The notes under the pieces: model-generated
What the model saw: the letters and a program-made list of their open reading frames with translations, nothing else
Databases searched by the model: none
What the model was told of the DNA's origin: nothing
Shown here: in pieces, positions 41,016-50,390 of the stretch
Numbering within the stretch: position 1 is the stretch's first letter
How the letters are laid out: each line of letters starts with the position of its first letter
Made by a program: the position numbers and the translations under genes
DNA from: Pseudomonas farris
GTDB lineage: Bacteria > Pseudomonadota > Gammaproteobacteria > Pseudomonadales > Pseudomonadaceae
Direction: 5' to 3'
Assembly: GCF_019145235.1 (NCBI RefSeq)
Contig: NZ_JAHSTV010000011.1
Span: forward strand, 124,001 to 188,000
DNA: 64,000 nt

Positions 41016-41627
41016 TCACAACTCAACGCCTTTTTGCGCTTTGATTCCGGCCTGGAAGGCGTGCTTGATCATGCCCATTTCAGTGACGGTGTCGGCCAGC
41101 TCGATCATCTCCGGTTTGGCGCCGCGACCGGTGACCACCACGTGTTGCATCGGCGGACGGGCCTGCAAGTCGCTGAGCACCTGATCGAGATCGAGGTAGC
41201 CGTGCTTGAGGGCGATGTTCAACTCATCGAGCACCACGAGGCCAATGGCCGGATCACGCAGCAATTCGCGGGACACCGCCCAAGCGGCTTCGGCGGCGGC
41301 AATGTCACGCTGGCGATCCTGGGTTTCCCAGGTGAAGCCCTCGCCCATCACATGAAAACGCACCTGCTCCGGGAAGCGCCGGAAGAACAGCTCCTCGCCG
41401 GTGCTGGTGCGCCCCTTGATGAACTGCACCACGCCGCACTGCATGCCGTGGCCCATGGCCCGCGAAAGCATGCCGAACGCCGAGCTGCTCTTGCCTTTGC
41501 CGTTGCCGGAAAGTACCAGCAGCAAACCGCATTCATTCGGCGAGTTGGCGATGCGTTCGTCGATCACCGCTTTTTTGCGCAGCATGCGCGCCAGATGGCG
41601 TTCGTCACGATCGGGGGTATCAGTCAT
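41016..41627 (-). CDS. cobO: Corrinoid adenosyltransferase (CobO/BtuR type)
   Basis: 203 residues from the ATG at 41627 (MTDTPDRDERHLARML). It transfers the adenosyl group of ATP to cob(I)yrinic acid a,c-diamide or cobinamide. The P-loop GNGKGKSSSAFG lies near residues 41-52, with VQFIKG, RDPAIGLVVLDELNIALKHGYL and VVTGRGAKPEMIELAD following, all family hallmarks. GAGAG precedes the start. It is the first gene after the cobalamin riboswitch; longer readings would run into the riboswitch. cobB starts ten bases after its stop. Confidence 0.96.
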   Translation of the reverse strand: MTDTPDRDERHLARMLRKKAVIDERIANSPNECGLLLVLSGNGKGKSSSAFGMLSRAMGHGMQCGVVQFIKGRTSTGEELFFRRFPEQVRFHVMGEGFTWETQDRQRDIAAAEAAWAVSRELLRDPAIGLVVLDELNIALKHGYLDLDQVLSDLQARPPMQHVVVTGRGAKPEMIELADTVTEMGMIKHAFQAGIKAQKGVEL

Positions 41628-41721
41628 GGGGAGCTCTCCGTTGAGGCTGGATAACGGCGGGCAGGCACAAGAATAGACGGCAAGAAGCCTAGCATCGCCC
41701 ACCGTGATGCCGTTGGATGAA

Positions 41722-41925
41722 TCAGGCCGGTCTCCGGGCTCATGAGCGGCTTTGCGCCTGACTGCGCGCCTTCCCATGTCGTTGACACAGTGGCTCAAGG
41801 CGCAGTCTTCACTCATTTACCGTTGCGGGGGCAGCGCCGGGATCGTGATCATTCTTCGCTGGAAGAAATTCACTCACCGGCTTCCCTGTTTCACTCTGTC
41901 GACCAAGGTCACAGAGCACCTGAAA
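41722..41925 (-). promoter_or_regulatory. Cobalamin riboswitch upstream of the cob cluster
   Basis: On the minus strand the leader shows the conserved series GGTGCTCTGTGACC, GAAACAGGGAAGCCGGTGAG, CTGCCCCCGCAACGGTAA, GCCACTGTG, GGGAAGG and AGCCCGGAGACCGGCC. These are the B12-box core and flanking helices of the cobalamin class. It ends about 95 bases before cobO, enough for an expression platform. Cobalamin binding should shut off cobO and the genes behind it. Confidence 0.95.
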
Positions 41926-42092
41926 CAAGCCGCGAAGGTTAGAGGGTTGGGGGTGGAGCGTCAATTAAAGCCGGGGCGCCGCTGAGCGAATAACTGCCAT
42001 CGATCAATTAACTGACGCCAATCTTGTGCCAAACTGCCAGCAGTGATATCAAAGAGCCACAACCTGACAACACAATAACAAGGGTGAGCCAC

Positions 42093-42677
42093 ATGCAAGG
42101 CATGATCATCAGCAATCCGAAGCTGGAATTCCTGCGGCCGGTGCTGGAACGCTGGTTTGACTGTATCGACCGCTTCAACGCCGTACGCGGCGATAACGAT
42201 ACACCTTACTGGTACGACGAAAACGCCAACCTCGGCCTGCTCTCCGCCGCGGCCTGGATGGCAGAAATGGTCACGCTGCAACAAACATCCACGCGCAAAC
42301 AGACCGAAGAAGGCGAACGCAACGCCCGCGCCGATCTGTTTATCGCCAGCAGCGAAGAACGCGCGTACCTCCAGGCCACCCAGCGCTGGCCGCGAGTCAA
42401 TAGCCTGAACCTGACCCAGGCACTGGCGGACATCACCAGTGACGCGAAGCGAATCAGCTACGCCAGCGATCTGAAACTCGGCTGTCTGTTTGTCGCACCA
42501 CAAAAAGCCCAGCACAGCGCCACCCCGGAAGAACTCCAGGACATGGTCGACGACCTGCAAAAGGAACATACCTGCGCCGTGGCCTGGTATTTCCCTTACG
42601 CTTACCGCAAGTTGCGTAATGAAGCCGGCAACTACCATCCAGGCATCGCTATTCTGCTCAAGGAAGCCCGCGGCTGA
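42093..42677 (+). CDS. Conserved hypothetical protein (194 aa)
   Basis: Starts MQGMIISNPKLEFLRPVLERWFD at 42093 with AAGGGTGAG upstream; 23 extra residues from 42024 are unlikely. The protein is soluble and acidic. It carries a stretch DNDTPYWYDENANLGLLSAAAWMAEM and ends with VAWYFPYAYRKLRNEAGNYHPGIAILLKEARG. No cofactor or catalytic motif was recognised, and I cannot assign a family. It lies alone between the cob riboswitch and the sorbosone dehydrogenase-like gene. Confidence 0.75.
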   Translation: MQGMIISNPKLEFLRPVLERWFDCIDRFNAVRGDNDTPYWYDENANLGLLSAAAWMAEMVTLQQTSTRKQTEEGERNARADLFIASSEERAYLQATQRWPRVNSLNLTQALADITSDAKRISYASDLKLGCLFVAPQKAQHSATPEELQDMVDDLQKEHTCAVAWYFPYAYRKLRNEAGNYHPGIAILLKEARG

Positions 42678-42745
42678 CCGGTTGAACCATCGAGCGTCTA
42701 CGCTTCTCTATGATTACGTCAATGCATTCATAGGGAAGATCAGTA

Positions 42746-44059
42746 ATGCGCAAACCCCAGCTCGTTTTCATCATCGCGCTCGCCGGAGGGCTAGCCGCCT
42801 GTGGTGAAACCTCCAGCCTGCAAGTCTCGGATGGCACAGGCCCCTCGCCCAAACTGCCAGAACCGAATAAAACCCTGATCCCGACGGTGAACATCGCCCC
42901 GGCGATTGGCTGGCCTGAGGGTAAGAAACCCGTCGCCGCGGCAGGGACTCAAGTGGCGGCGTTTGCCGAAGGCCTCGAGCACCCGCGCTGGCTCTACGTA
43001 TTGCCCAATGGCGATGTTCTGGTAGCCGAAACCAACGCGCCGCCCAAACCCGATGACGGCACAGGCATTCGCGGTTGGGTCATGGGCAAAGTCATGGGCC
43101 GTGCCGGTGCCGGCGTCCCCAGCCCGAACCGCATCACCCTGCTGCGGGACAAGGACCACGATGGCGTCGCCGAAACCCGCACGGTATTCCTGGAAAACCT
43201 CAACTCGCCATTCGGCATGACCCTGGTCGGCAATGACCTGTACGTCGCCGACACTGATCGTCTGCTGCGTTTCCACTACGAAAACGGCGAGACAGCGATC
43301 AAGGCGCAGCCGATCAAGGTGGTCGATCTGCCGGGCGGTACACTGAATCACCACTGGACCAAAAATGTCATCGCCAGCAAAGATGGCAGCAAGCTGTACG
43401 TCACCGTGGGCTCGAACAGCAACGTCGGTGAAAACGGCATGGACCAGGAGGAAGGCCGCGCGGCGATCTGGGAAGTGGATCGCGCCACTGGCAATCATCG
43501 GATCTTCGCCTCGGGGATTCGTAATCCAAACGGTCTGGCCTGGGAGCCTCAGAGCGGCGCACTGTGGACCGCCGTCAATGAGCGTGACGAAATTGGCAGC
43601 GACCTGGTGCCGGACTACATCACATCCGTGAAGGACGGCGGGTTCTACGGCTGGCCTTACAGCTATTACGGCCAGCACGTCGACATTCGCGTCGAGCCGC
43701 AAAACCCCGATCTGGTGGCCAAGGCCATTGCGCCAGACTACGCGGTGGGACCACATACCGCGTCACTGGGCCTGACCTTCGCCGAAGGCAGCAAACTGCC
43801 TGCACCGTTCACTCAAGGCGCTTTCATCGGCCAACATGGCTCGTGGAACCGCAAGCCGCACAGCGGCTATAAAGTGATTTTCGTGCCGTTCGGTGCCGGC
43901 AAACCGACCGGGCAGCCGGTGGATGTGCTCACTGGTTTCCTCAATGACGAGGAAAAAGCCATGGGCCGGCCGGTGGGCGTGGTGATCGATCAGCAGGGTG
44001 GCTTGCTGGTGGCGGATGATGTCGGGAACAAGGTGTGGCGCGTTTCCGCCGCCCAATAA
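42746..44059 (+). CDS. Sorbosone dehydrogenase-like (PQQ-type beta-propeller) lipoprotein
   Basis: 437 residues. A lipoprotein signal ends LAAC with the lipid cysteine near residue 19. The rest is a six-bladed propeller of the soluble glucose/sorbosone dehydrogenase group: HPRWLYVLPNGDVLVAETN, LRDKDHDGVAETRTVFLENLNSPFGM, FASGIRNPNGLAWEP, DGGFYGWPYSYYG and GSWNRKPHSGYKVIFVPF. Those blocks include the histidine, arginine and asparagine positions used for PQQ and substrate. Oxidation of an aldose or other sugar in the periplasm is likely, but cofactor and substrate are inferred. Single gene. Confidence 0.88.
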   Translation: MRKPQLVFIIALAGGLAACGETSSLQVSDGTGPSPKLPEPNKTLIPTVNIAPAIGWPEGKKPVAAAGTQVAAFAEGLEHPRWLYVLPNGDVLVAETNAPPKPDDGTGIRGWVMGKVMGRAGAGVPSPNRITLLRDKDHDGVAETRTVFLENLNSPFGMTLVGNDLYVADTDRLLRFHYENGETAIKAQPIKVVDLPGGTLNHHWTKNVIASKDGSKLYVTVGSNSNVGENGMDQEEGRAAIWEVDRATGNHRIFASGIRNPNGLAWEPQSGALWTAVNERDEIGSDLVPDYITSVKDGGFYGWPYSYYGQHVDIRVEPQNPDLVAKAIAPDYAVGPHTASLGLTFAEGSKLPAPFTQGAFIGQHGSWNRKPHSGYKVIFVPFGAGKPTGQPVDVLTGFLNDEEKAMGRPVGVVIDQQGGLLVADDVGNKVWRVSAAQ

Positions 44060-44074
44060 CTGCAACACATATTA

Positions 44075-44169
44075 CCTGTGGGAGCGAGCCTGCTCGCGAT
44101 GGGGTCAGCACATTCAACAACGATGTTGCCTGATGCACCGCTATCGCGAGCAGGCTCGCTCCCACAGGG
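44075..44169. repeat. REPIN of a divergent subtype
   Basis: The core reads GGGAGCGAGCCTGCTCGCGATGG instead of GGGAGCGGGCTTGCTCGCGAA, with compensating changes in the inverse copy. The spacer AACAACGATGTTGCC is related to those of the other REPINs. Confidence 0.9.
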
Positions 44170-44268
44170 ATCAGCGTTTACGACAGAACGTCAACCTATC
44201 GCCCAGCGGTAACAGGCACAGGCCCACACGCGAGTCATCCTTCAAGCGTGCGGTCATGACAACCTCCG

Positions 44269-44805
44269 CTATGGATTATGTGCCAAGTGCTCGGGTTGCA
44301 AGACGCGCTTGGCGCTCAGATAGGCTTTCTGCCAGTAAGCCTTGGACAAACTGTCCAGCTTGACCGTGCCGCCCGTGGCTGGCGCGTGGACGAAGCGGCC
44401 TTCGCCGACGTAGATCCCGGCGTGGCTGACCTGGGAACCACCATTGGTGGCGAAGAAAATCAGGTCACCGGTTTGCAGGCCTTCCTTGCCGATATTGGGG
44501 GCCTGCATGCCGATCATCTCGCGGGTGGAGCGCGGCAAGGAAATGCCTGCGACATCGCGATACACATAACCGATCAGACCGCTGCAATCGAACCCGGAAT
44601 CCGGCGTGTTGCCGCCCCAGCGATAAGGCGTTCCCACCAGACCCAGCGCGCGAAACAGCACGTCTTCTGCCGCAGGGGAAAAGGCTTGGGAAGGACCGAA
44701 AACAATCGGAGCGCGGACCACCGGCGCAGGTGGCGGTGTGCGGCTGGCGCAGGCGCTGAGCAGCGCTGCGAAGAACATGAGTGCGAGGCGGGCCGACATC
44801 GTCAT
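44269..44805 (-). CDS. NlpC/P60 (C40) peptidoglycan hydrolase lipoprotein, short paralogue
   Basis: 178-residue lipoprotein (signal ending LLSAC, cysteine near 19). The C40 cysteine peptidase domain has the nucleophile in DSGFDCSGLIGYVYRD, the histidine in SQVSHAGIYVGEGRFVHAP and the polar third residue after it. It should cut D-gamma-glutamyl-diaminopimelate bonds or act as a DD-endopeptidase like MepS/Spr. AGGATG precedes the ATG. A close paralogue lies directly upstream (44971-45621), pointing to an old tandem duplication. Confidence 0.92.
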   Translation of the reverse strand: MTMSARLALMFFAALLSACASRTPPPAPVVRAPIVFGPSQAFSPAAEDVLFRALGLVGTPYRWGGNTPDSGFDCSGLIGYVYRDVAGISLPRSTREMIGMQAPNIGKEGLQTGDLIFFATNGGSQVSHAGIYVGEGRFVHAPATGGTVKLDSLSKAYWQKAYLSAKRVLQPEHLAHNP

Positions 44806-44859
44806 AAACAGAACATCCTGATCTGGCTGCGGCTTTTTCCACCGAAAAGGCAGAAAAGA

Positions 44860-44888
44860 AAACCGCCTGCGTAGAACGCAGGCGGTTT
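44860..44888 (-). terminator. Terminator between the two NlpC/P60 genes
   Basis: AAACCGCCTGCG pairs perfectly with CGCAGGCGGTTT around five bases and is followed on the minus strand by TTCTTTTC. It lies after the longer paralogue and before the shorter one, so the two are separate transcription units. Confidence 0.85.
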
Positions 44889-44970
44889 GCCATCAATAAT
44901 AGATCAGGATTCTAGCGGCTACGCAGCAAACTTCAAGTAAGACTTTAAGTTCGCCTTACAAACTGTCCGC

Positions 44971-45621
44971 TTACTTGCGTGCCGTGACGATAGCCGGGGC
45001 CGCTGCCGGCGCCATCGCGAGTGCACGCTTGGCTTCGATGAAGGTCTTGCTCCAGTAACTGTCGCCCAGGCTATCGATCCGGACACCACCGCTGCGGCGG
45101 CTGCTGGAGTGGATGAACTGGTTGTCACCCAAGTAGATCCCGGCGTGACTGACACGACCGCGACGACCATTGGTGGCGAAGAACAGCAGGTCACCTGGCT
45201 TGAGGGCGCTGCGAGCAACCAGGGGAGCGTCAACGTTGATCATTTCGCGAGTGGAGCGCGGCAGGTTCATGCCGGCCTCTTCACGAAACAGATAACCGAT
45301 GAAGCCGCTGCAGTCGAACCCAGCCTCGGAGGTGCCGCCGAAACGGTAACGGGTACCGATCAGGGACATGCCACGTTCGAGGATGCTGTCGGCCAGAACC
45401 GGAAGCTGGTACGACTTGCCGCCGGCGAAGTCTGCCAGTTCTTTATCGGTGGCCGTCTCTTCCTGGTAAAGAGTTTCCTGGAAAAGAACGGAAGACTGCG
45501 CGGTAACTGAATTTGAAACCTGCGGTTGTGGCGCTTGCTGGGACACTGGAGAGTGGGCAGCGCAACCGAACAACAGGGTGACGAGTGCGAGAGGCACGAG
45601 GGGTGCGAAGCGATTTAGCAT
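44971..45621 (-). CDS. NlpC/P60 (C40) peptidoglycan hydrolase lipoprotein, long paralogue
   Basis: 216 residues from the ATG at 45621 (a GTG two codons earlier is possible). Lipobox LLFGC near residue 20. An extended linker (about 25-80) is followed by the C40 domain with EAGFDCSGFIGYLFREEAG, GRVSHAGIYLGDNQFIHSSS and RIDSLGDSYWSKTFIEAKR. It is highly similar to the neighbouring shorter protein from TRYRFGG onward. The role is probably cell-wall cleavage for growth, as for MepS. The two copies differ mainly in the N-terminal linker. Confidence 0.92.
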   Translation of the reverse strand: MLNRFAPLVPLALVTLLFGCAAHSPVSQQAPQPQVSNSVTAQSSVLFQETLYQEETATDKELADFAGGKSYQLPVLADSILERGMSLIGTRYRFGGTSEAGFDCSGFIGYLFREEAGMNLPRSTREMINVDAPLVARSALKPGDLLFFATNGRRGRVSHAGIYLGDNQFIHSSSRRSGGVRIDSLGDSYWSKTFIEAKRALAMAPAAAPAIVTARK

Positions 45622-45848
45622 GGGCACGACCGTGGCTGATAGTTTCTAAAGAAGCCGAGACTATGCCCGCTATCAACCTCATTTGCAAATTCAATCGATC
45701 TTTATGTGACTTATCGGTTTCTCATTTACATCTAAGCGCTTAAGCCCATTTTGAACCTTTGCGCAGCCTGCCGTCTTGCAGGAAAGCGGATTTGTTGACG
45801 CCTGTAATATGCCGAAACCCGTGTAAAACCTGAGTCTGATCCAGGTTT

Positions 45849-46553
45849 TTACCAACCAAGGGTTTCTTTCAGGAACGGGATTGTCAGCTTGCGCTGAGCT
45901 TGAAGGGAGGCCTGATCGAGGCGTTCAAGCAGCTCGAAAAGCGCACTCATGCTGCGGGTACCGCGGGTCAAAATAAAATGCCCGACTTCATCGGTCAGGT
46001 GCAGGCCGCGACGGGATGCGCGCAACTGCAAGGCACGCAATTTGTCTTCATCAGAGAGTGGCCGCATCTGGAAGATGAGTGCCAGTGTCAGCCGCGACTT
46101 GAGATCTGCCAGCTTCACCGGCAGTTCGCGCGGGGATGTCGAGGCGGCGATCAGCAAACGCCGGCCGCTGTCACGCAGACGATTGAACAGATGGAACAAC
46201 GCCTCTTCCCAATCCGCCTTGCCGGCAACCGCCTGCAAATCGTCCAGGCAGACCAGTTCGTATTGTTCGAGGTTGTCGAGGATTTCGATGCCACGGTCCA
46301 ACAACTCGGCCAACGGCAGGTACACCGCCGGCTCCCCCAGTTGTTCGAAACGCAGACACGCTGCCTGCAACAAGTGCGTGCGCCCTACCCCGTCCTTGCC
46401 CCAGAGGTAAATCAGGCTTTCCGTCCAGCCGGCGTCGGCTTCGCAGAGCCGCTCGACATAGCCGAGTGCAGCGGCATTGGCGCCTGGGTAGTAATTGATA
46501 AAGGTAGCGTCATCACGCAGACGCACACCTAGGGGCAGCTGAATCGGTTTCAT
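45849..46553 (-). CDS. hda: DnaA regulatory inactivator Hda
   Basis: 234-residue AAA+ protein that, with the sliding clamp, triggers hydrolysis of ATP on DnaA after initiation. The N-terminal IQLPLGV is the clamp-binding motif of the family. The Walker A region is GKDGVGRTHLL (about 52-62), followed by LVCLDDLQAVAG (Walker B) and a DnaA-like box SRLTLALIFQMRPLSDEDK with the arginine finger region. Next to the DUF2066 and purMN genes, it is in the order I remember from P. aeruginosa (PA0944-PA0947). Confidence 0.95.
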   Translation of the reverse strand: MKPIQLPLGVRLRDDATFINYYPGANAAALGYVERLCEADAGWTESLIYLWGKDGVGRTHLLQAACLRFEQLGEPAVYLPLAELLDRGIEILDNLEQYELVCLDDLQAVAGKADWEEALFHLFNRLRDSGRRLLIAASTSPRELPVKLADLKSRLTLALIFQMRPLSDEDKLRALQLRASRRGLHLTDEVGHFILTRGTRSMSALFELLERLDQASLQAQRKLTIPFLKETLGW

Positions 46554-46781
46554 GCTGACTGAACAGTTCCAAAGGAACCGTTAGTGGCCTCTGTGTAAAG
46601 TTTGCGAAGTTTATACCCGTGCGGCTGACCGCACAATGCGACAGACCATAAGCAAAATCAAAGGTTTGCGTTAATGCATTGGTTTTATGACAGATTCTTT
46701 GACGGCGCATATGACAGCCACGCCAGCGATACGGGCAAACCTGGCACGAAACCAGACTGCCCGCTACGAGCGATTAAAAAC

Positions 46782-47855
46782 TTACAGCTCGGATTCGTCG
46801 ACACCGCCGTAGATATCTGAATCCTTATACAAATCGTGTACGTGACGCACCAGGACCATGATCACCGCCGCCACCGGCAACGCCAGCAACACACCGGTAA
46901 AACCAAACAGCTCGCCGCCGGCCAGGATCGCGAAGATCACCGCCACCGGGTGCAGGCCGATCCGGTCGCCCACCAGCAATGGTGTCAGGACCATGCCTTC
47001 CAGCGCCTGACCGACCATGAACACCGCGACAATACCGATCATGGGATACAAATCGCCACCGAACTGGAACAGACCGGCAATCAACGCCGCACCAATCCCG
47101 ATGACGAACCCCATGTACGGCACGATCGCCGCCAGACCGGCAATCAGACCGATCAACAGCCCCAGCTCCAGCCCGACGATCATCAAGCCTGCGGCGTAGA
47201 TCACGCCCAGCGCCAGCATCACCAGCAACTGACCGCGCACGAATGCCCCGAGCACTTCATGGCATTCTCCCGCCAGGGACATGACGCGCTCTTCACGATC
47301 ACGCGGCAGCAGGCTGCGGATCTTGGCCATCATCAGGTCCCAGTCGCGCAGCAGATAAAAACTCACCACCGGAATCAGCACCAGGTTGGCCAGCCAGCCA
47401 ATCAGTGCAAGACCTGAAGCCGTCGCCTGACTCAGCACTACGCCGACCACATCGGTGGTCTGGCCCATGTGCGCGCTGAACGCCGCCTTGAGCTTGTCGA
47501 ACTTCCAGAAGCCGTCCGACAACCCGATCTTCGATTGGGCCCACGGCACGGCGGTGTGCTGCAACCAGTCGAGCATTTGCGGCGCCAGTTCATACAAACG
47601 GAACAGCTGCTTGGCGAGCATTGGCACCAGCACCAACAGCAACGCGGTGACGATCAATGTGAACAAGGCGAACACCGCCACCACGCCCCAGGTCCGTGAC
47701 AGACCGTACTTCTCCAGCCGATCCACCAGCGGGTCGAACAGATAAGCCAGCAACAGCGCCACCAGGAACGGCGTCAGGATCGGGTGCAACAGGTAAACAA
47801 ACGCGCAAAGCAGGACCACCCCACCGAGCCAGAACCAACGCCGTGTATCGGCCAT
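46782..47855 (-). CDS. AI-2E/PerM-family permease
   Basis: 357-residue inner-membrane protein with about eight hydrophobic segments and the family pattern of long amphipathic loops. LHPILTPFLVALLLAYLFDPLVDRLEKYGLSRTWGVV opens the protein; GLIAGLAAIVPYMGFVIGIGAAL and LVGDRIGLHPVAVIFAILAGGELFGFTGVLLALPVAAV are the conserved C-terminal blocks. Members export autoinducers or act as sodium/proton antiporters; no specific substrate can be given. It lies 30 bases downstream of the DUF2066 gene. Confidence 0.9.
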   Translation of the reverse strand: MADTRRWFWLGGVVLLCAFVYLLHPILTPFLVALLLAYLFDPLVDRLEKYGLSRTWGVVAVFALFTLIVTALLLVLVPMLAKQLFRLYELAPQMLDWLQHTAVPWAQSKIGLSDGFWKFDKLKAAFSAHMGQTTDVVGVVLSQATASGLALIGWLANLVLIPVVSFYLLRDWDLMMAKIRSLLPRDREERVMSLAGECHEVLGAFVRGQLLVMLALGVIYAAGLMIVGLELGLLIGLIAGLAAIVPYMGFVIGIGAALIAGLFQFGGDLYPMIGIVAVFMVGQALEGMVLTPLLVGDRIGLHPVAVIFAILAGGELFGFTGVLLALPVAAVIMVLVRHVHDLYKDSDIYGGVDESEL

Positions 47856-47885
47856 GTACCACTCCTGCTTCTATATAAGGAAAAA

Positions 47886-48944
47886 CTACCAGCGAAAACG
47901 TAACTGCGGCGTCGGTGCCGGGGCCGGCGCTGCGACCGGTGTCGAGCCAGCCGCCACGGGTTGAACAGGCGCAGCGGGGGCCGGCGCCTCACCGGCCGGA
48001 ATTTCCTGCAACTTGGCCAAAGACAACTGCGCCCGCAGCTGATCGGGGCTGCCGTTGACCCGATAAAGCACGCGGTCGCCGTCGACACTCTGCAGACGTG
48101 CGCCAAAAGGCTCCAGCAAACGCCCGAGCGTCGCATAACGCTCCAGGCTCATCCCCTGCACTTCCAGCAATTGCTCGCTCGACGCACCCGGCTTGGCGGC
48201 AAAACGCGGCGCCAGGCGTTGGCTGACCGCCAGCATCACCGCATCGGCCAGCGCGGCGGTATCGGCGCCCTGCACGTTACCGGCTTCTTTCTGATCGCCC
48301 AACCACAAACGCCACTTGGCTTGCCATTGGCCACCCTCTTCACGGGCATGCACCGCCAGCAAGGCGTCGGCATTGTAACGGTCGGATGCGCCCCGCAGCG
48401 GTGCCGGGTCTGCACTTTCCAGATTCGGCGCAGTGGCGACAATCTGCTCGTTCAGGTCCGCCAGTGGCAAACGCAGCGGAAGCCCACGATGTTGCGCCGC
48501 TCGAAGCAGTGGCGTGGCACTGGCCTGGCCATCGCCGACCAGGCTTGAACCTTCAGTGGAATCGTTCAACCACCAACCGAGAATCGACGGCCGGTTGCTG
48601 CCCCACATGGCCAACCCGGCACGCCGCAAGGCCTGTTCGGTGGTGGCCGGATCGAAATCGACTTTCAGCACTTGCGGCGGCCCGGCCTCATAACCGAACT
48701 GGCTGATGATCTGCTGAGGGTCTTTGCGCACGGTCGCCAGGCCCGGGCTCTGCGCCGCCTTGGGGTCGCCGGTCAGGCGCAACACCAACGTATCCAGCGC
48801 CCGCTGAGTCGCCTGATCGCGCTCCTCTGGCGTCTGGCTGCTGACAGGTTCGCGCACTTGATAGAGGCTTTTGACTGTTTCGGCATGACTGGTCAGGCTG
48901 ACCATGGATAAACAGCCCACGAACAAGAATTTAAGAAAACGCAT
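47886..48944 (-). CDS. DUF2066 exported protein
   Basis: 352 residues from the ATG at 48944 (MRFLKFLFVGCLSMVSLTSHA, signal peptide). The DUF2066 region includes YQVREPVSSQTPEERDQATQRALDTLVLRLTGDP and SQFGYEAGPPQVLKVDFDPATTEQALRRAGLAMWGSNRPSILGWW. The C-terminus is a proline/alanine-rich tail (APAPAAPVQPVAAGSTPVAAPAPAPTPQ). Periplasmic, function unknown. It is divergent from purM and upstream of the PerM-like gene, probably co-transcribed with it. Confidence 0.9.
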   Translation of the reverse strand: MRFLKFLFVGCLSMVSLTSHAETVKSLYQVREPVSSQTPEERDQATQRALDTLVLRLTGDPKAAQSPGLATVRKDPQQIISQFGYEAGPPQVLKVDFDPATTEQALRRAGLAMWGSNRPSILGWWLNDSTEGSSLVGDGQASATPLLRAAQHRGLPLRLPLADLNEQIVATAPNLESADPAPLRGASDRYNADALLAVHAREEGGQWQAKWRLWLGDQKEAGNVQGADTAALADAVMLAVSQRLAPRFAAKPGASSEQLLEVQGMSLERYATLGRLLEPFGARLQSVDGDRVLYRVNGSPDQLRAQLSLAKLQEIPAGEAPAPAAPVQPVAAGSTPVAAPAPAPTPQLRFRW

Positions 48945-49331
48945 AAAAAGATTCCTGACGACAAGAGCGGCTGGAACAGACCGCGTGAAGATGATTGAAC
49001 CGGGGTCTGTTGACCACACGTTCAAGCAAAACATTCACCCGATCCCGGTAAGTTTTCGCACTGTCATAACGATAGACGGTTAACGTCGATACCTTATACA
49101 GCCATCCGGGACGCCACCAACACGGGCAATATCGGTTTTTTTAACGCGATATGCCTCTGCCCGTCGGCACGAGGATGGCCGCTGCCCCTCAAGCCTGATA
49201 AAATCGCGCGCCTTCGCAGACCGGCAACAGCCGGGCACCCTGAAATTCGCGGATGGCACTCGCCTTCGTTTGTTTCGGCGGTCCCACTGGACTCGGTCGT
49301 TACCCCTGAATCCCCCCTAAAGGCCTGGATC

Positions 49332-50390
49332 ATGAGCAAGCAACCCTCCCTGAGCTACAAGGACGCCGGTGTAGACATCGACGCCGGTGAAGCATTGGTC
49401 GAACGCATCAAGAGCGTCGCCAAGCGCACTGCGCGCCCGGAAGTCATGGGCGGCCTGGGCGGTTTCGGCGCCCTCTGCGAAATCCCGGCCGGTTACAAAC
49501 AACCGGTACTGGTATCGGGCACTGACGGCGTCGGCACCAAACTGCGCCTGGCGCTGAACCTGAACAAGCACGACAGCATTGGCATCGACCTGGTTGCCAT
49601 GTGCGTGAACGACCTGGTGGTCTGTGGCGCCGAGCCGCTGTTCTTCCTCGACTACTACGCCACCGGCAAACTGAACGTCGAAACCGCGACCCAGGTCGTG
49701 ACCGGCATCGGCGCTGGCTGTGAACTGTCCGGCTGCTCCCTGGTCGGCGGCGAAACCGCTGAAATGCCTGGCATGTACGAAGGCGAAGACTACGACCTGG
49801 CCGGCTTCTGCGTCGGTGTCGTGGAAAAGTCCGAAATCATCGACGGTTCCAAAGTCGCTGCCGGCGATGCCCTGCTCGCCCTGCCGTCTTCCGGCCCGCA
49901 CTCCAACGGCTACTCGCTGATCCGCAAGATCATTGAAGTGTCCGGCGCAGACATCGAAAACATTCAGCTTGACGGCAAACCGCTGACCGACCTGCTGATG
50001 GCCCCGACCCGCATCTACGTGAAGCCGCTGCTCAAGCTGATCAAAGAAACCGGCGCCGTCAAAGCCATGGCCCACATCACCGGTGGTGGCCTGCTGGACA
50101 ACATTCCGCGCGTTCTGCCAAAAGGCGCACAAGCGGTGGTTGACGTTGCAAGCTGGACTCGCCCTGCCGTGTTCGACTGGCTGCAAGAGAAAGGCAACGT
50201 CGATGAAAACGAAATGCACCGCGTACTGAACTGCGGCGTCGGCATGGTCATCTGCGTGGCTCAGGAGCACGTTGAAACCGCGCTGAACGTACTGCGTGAA
50301 GCTGGCGAGCAGCCTTGGGTCATCGGTCAGATCGCCACCGCTGCCGAAGGCGCGGCTCAGGTTGAACTGAAGAACCTCAAGGCTCATTGA
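49332..50390 (+). CDS. purM: Phosphoribosylformylglycinamidine cyclo-ligase
   Basis: 352-residue AIR synthetase of purine biosynthesis; it closes the imidazole ring using ATP. Typical sequence: SYKDAGVDIDAGEALVERIK, GGFGALCEIP, VSGTDGVGTKLRLAL, GIDLVAMCVNDLVVCGAEPLFFLDY, GCSLVGGETAEMPGMY and ITGGGLLDNIPRVLP. The promoter probably lies around CTGATAAAAT (49195-49204), and AAAGG precedes the ATG. Its TGA overlaps the purN ATG by one base (TGATG). Confidence 0.97.
   Translation: MSKQPSLSYKDAGVDIDAGEALVERIKSVAKRTARPEVMGGLGGFGALCEIPAGYKQPVLVSGTDGVGTKLRLALNLNKHDSIGIDLVAMCVNDLVVCGAEPLFFLDYYATGKLNVETATQVVTGIGAGCELSGCSLVGGETAEMPGMYEGEDYDLAGFCVGVVEKSEIIDGSKVAAGDALLALPSSGPHSNGYSLIRKIIEVSGADIENIQLDGKPLTDLLMAPTRIYVKPLLKLIKETGAVKAMAHITGGGLLDNIPRVLPKGAQAVVDVASWTRPAVFDWLQEKGNVDENEMHRVLNCGVGMVICVAQEHVETALNVLREAGEQPWVIGQIATAAEGAAQVELKNLKAH

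Noticed and set aside
41628..41816. Longer N-terminus for CobO
   Set aside because: It would translate the cobalamin riboswitch; the family start MTDTPD at 41627 has a ribosome site.
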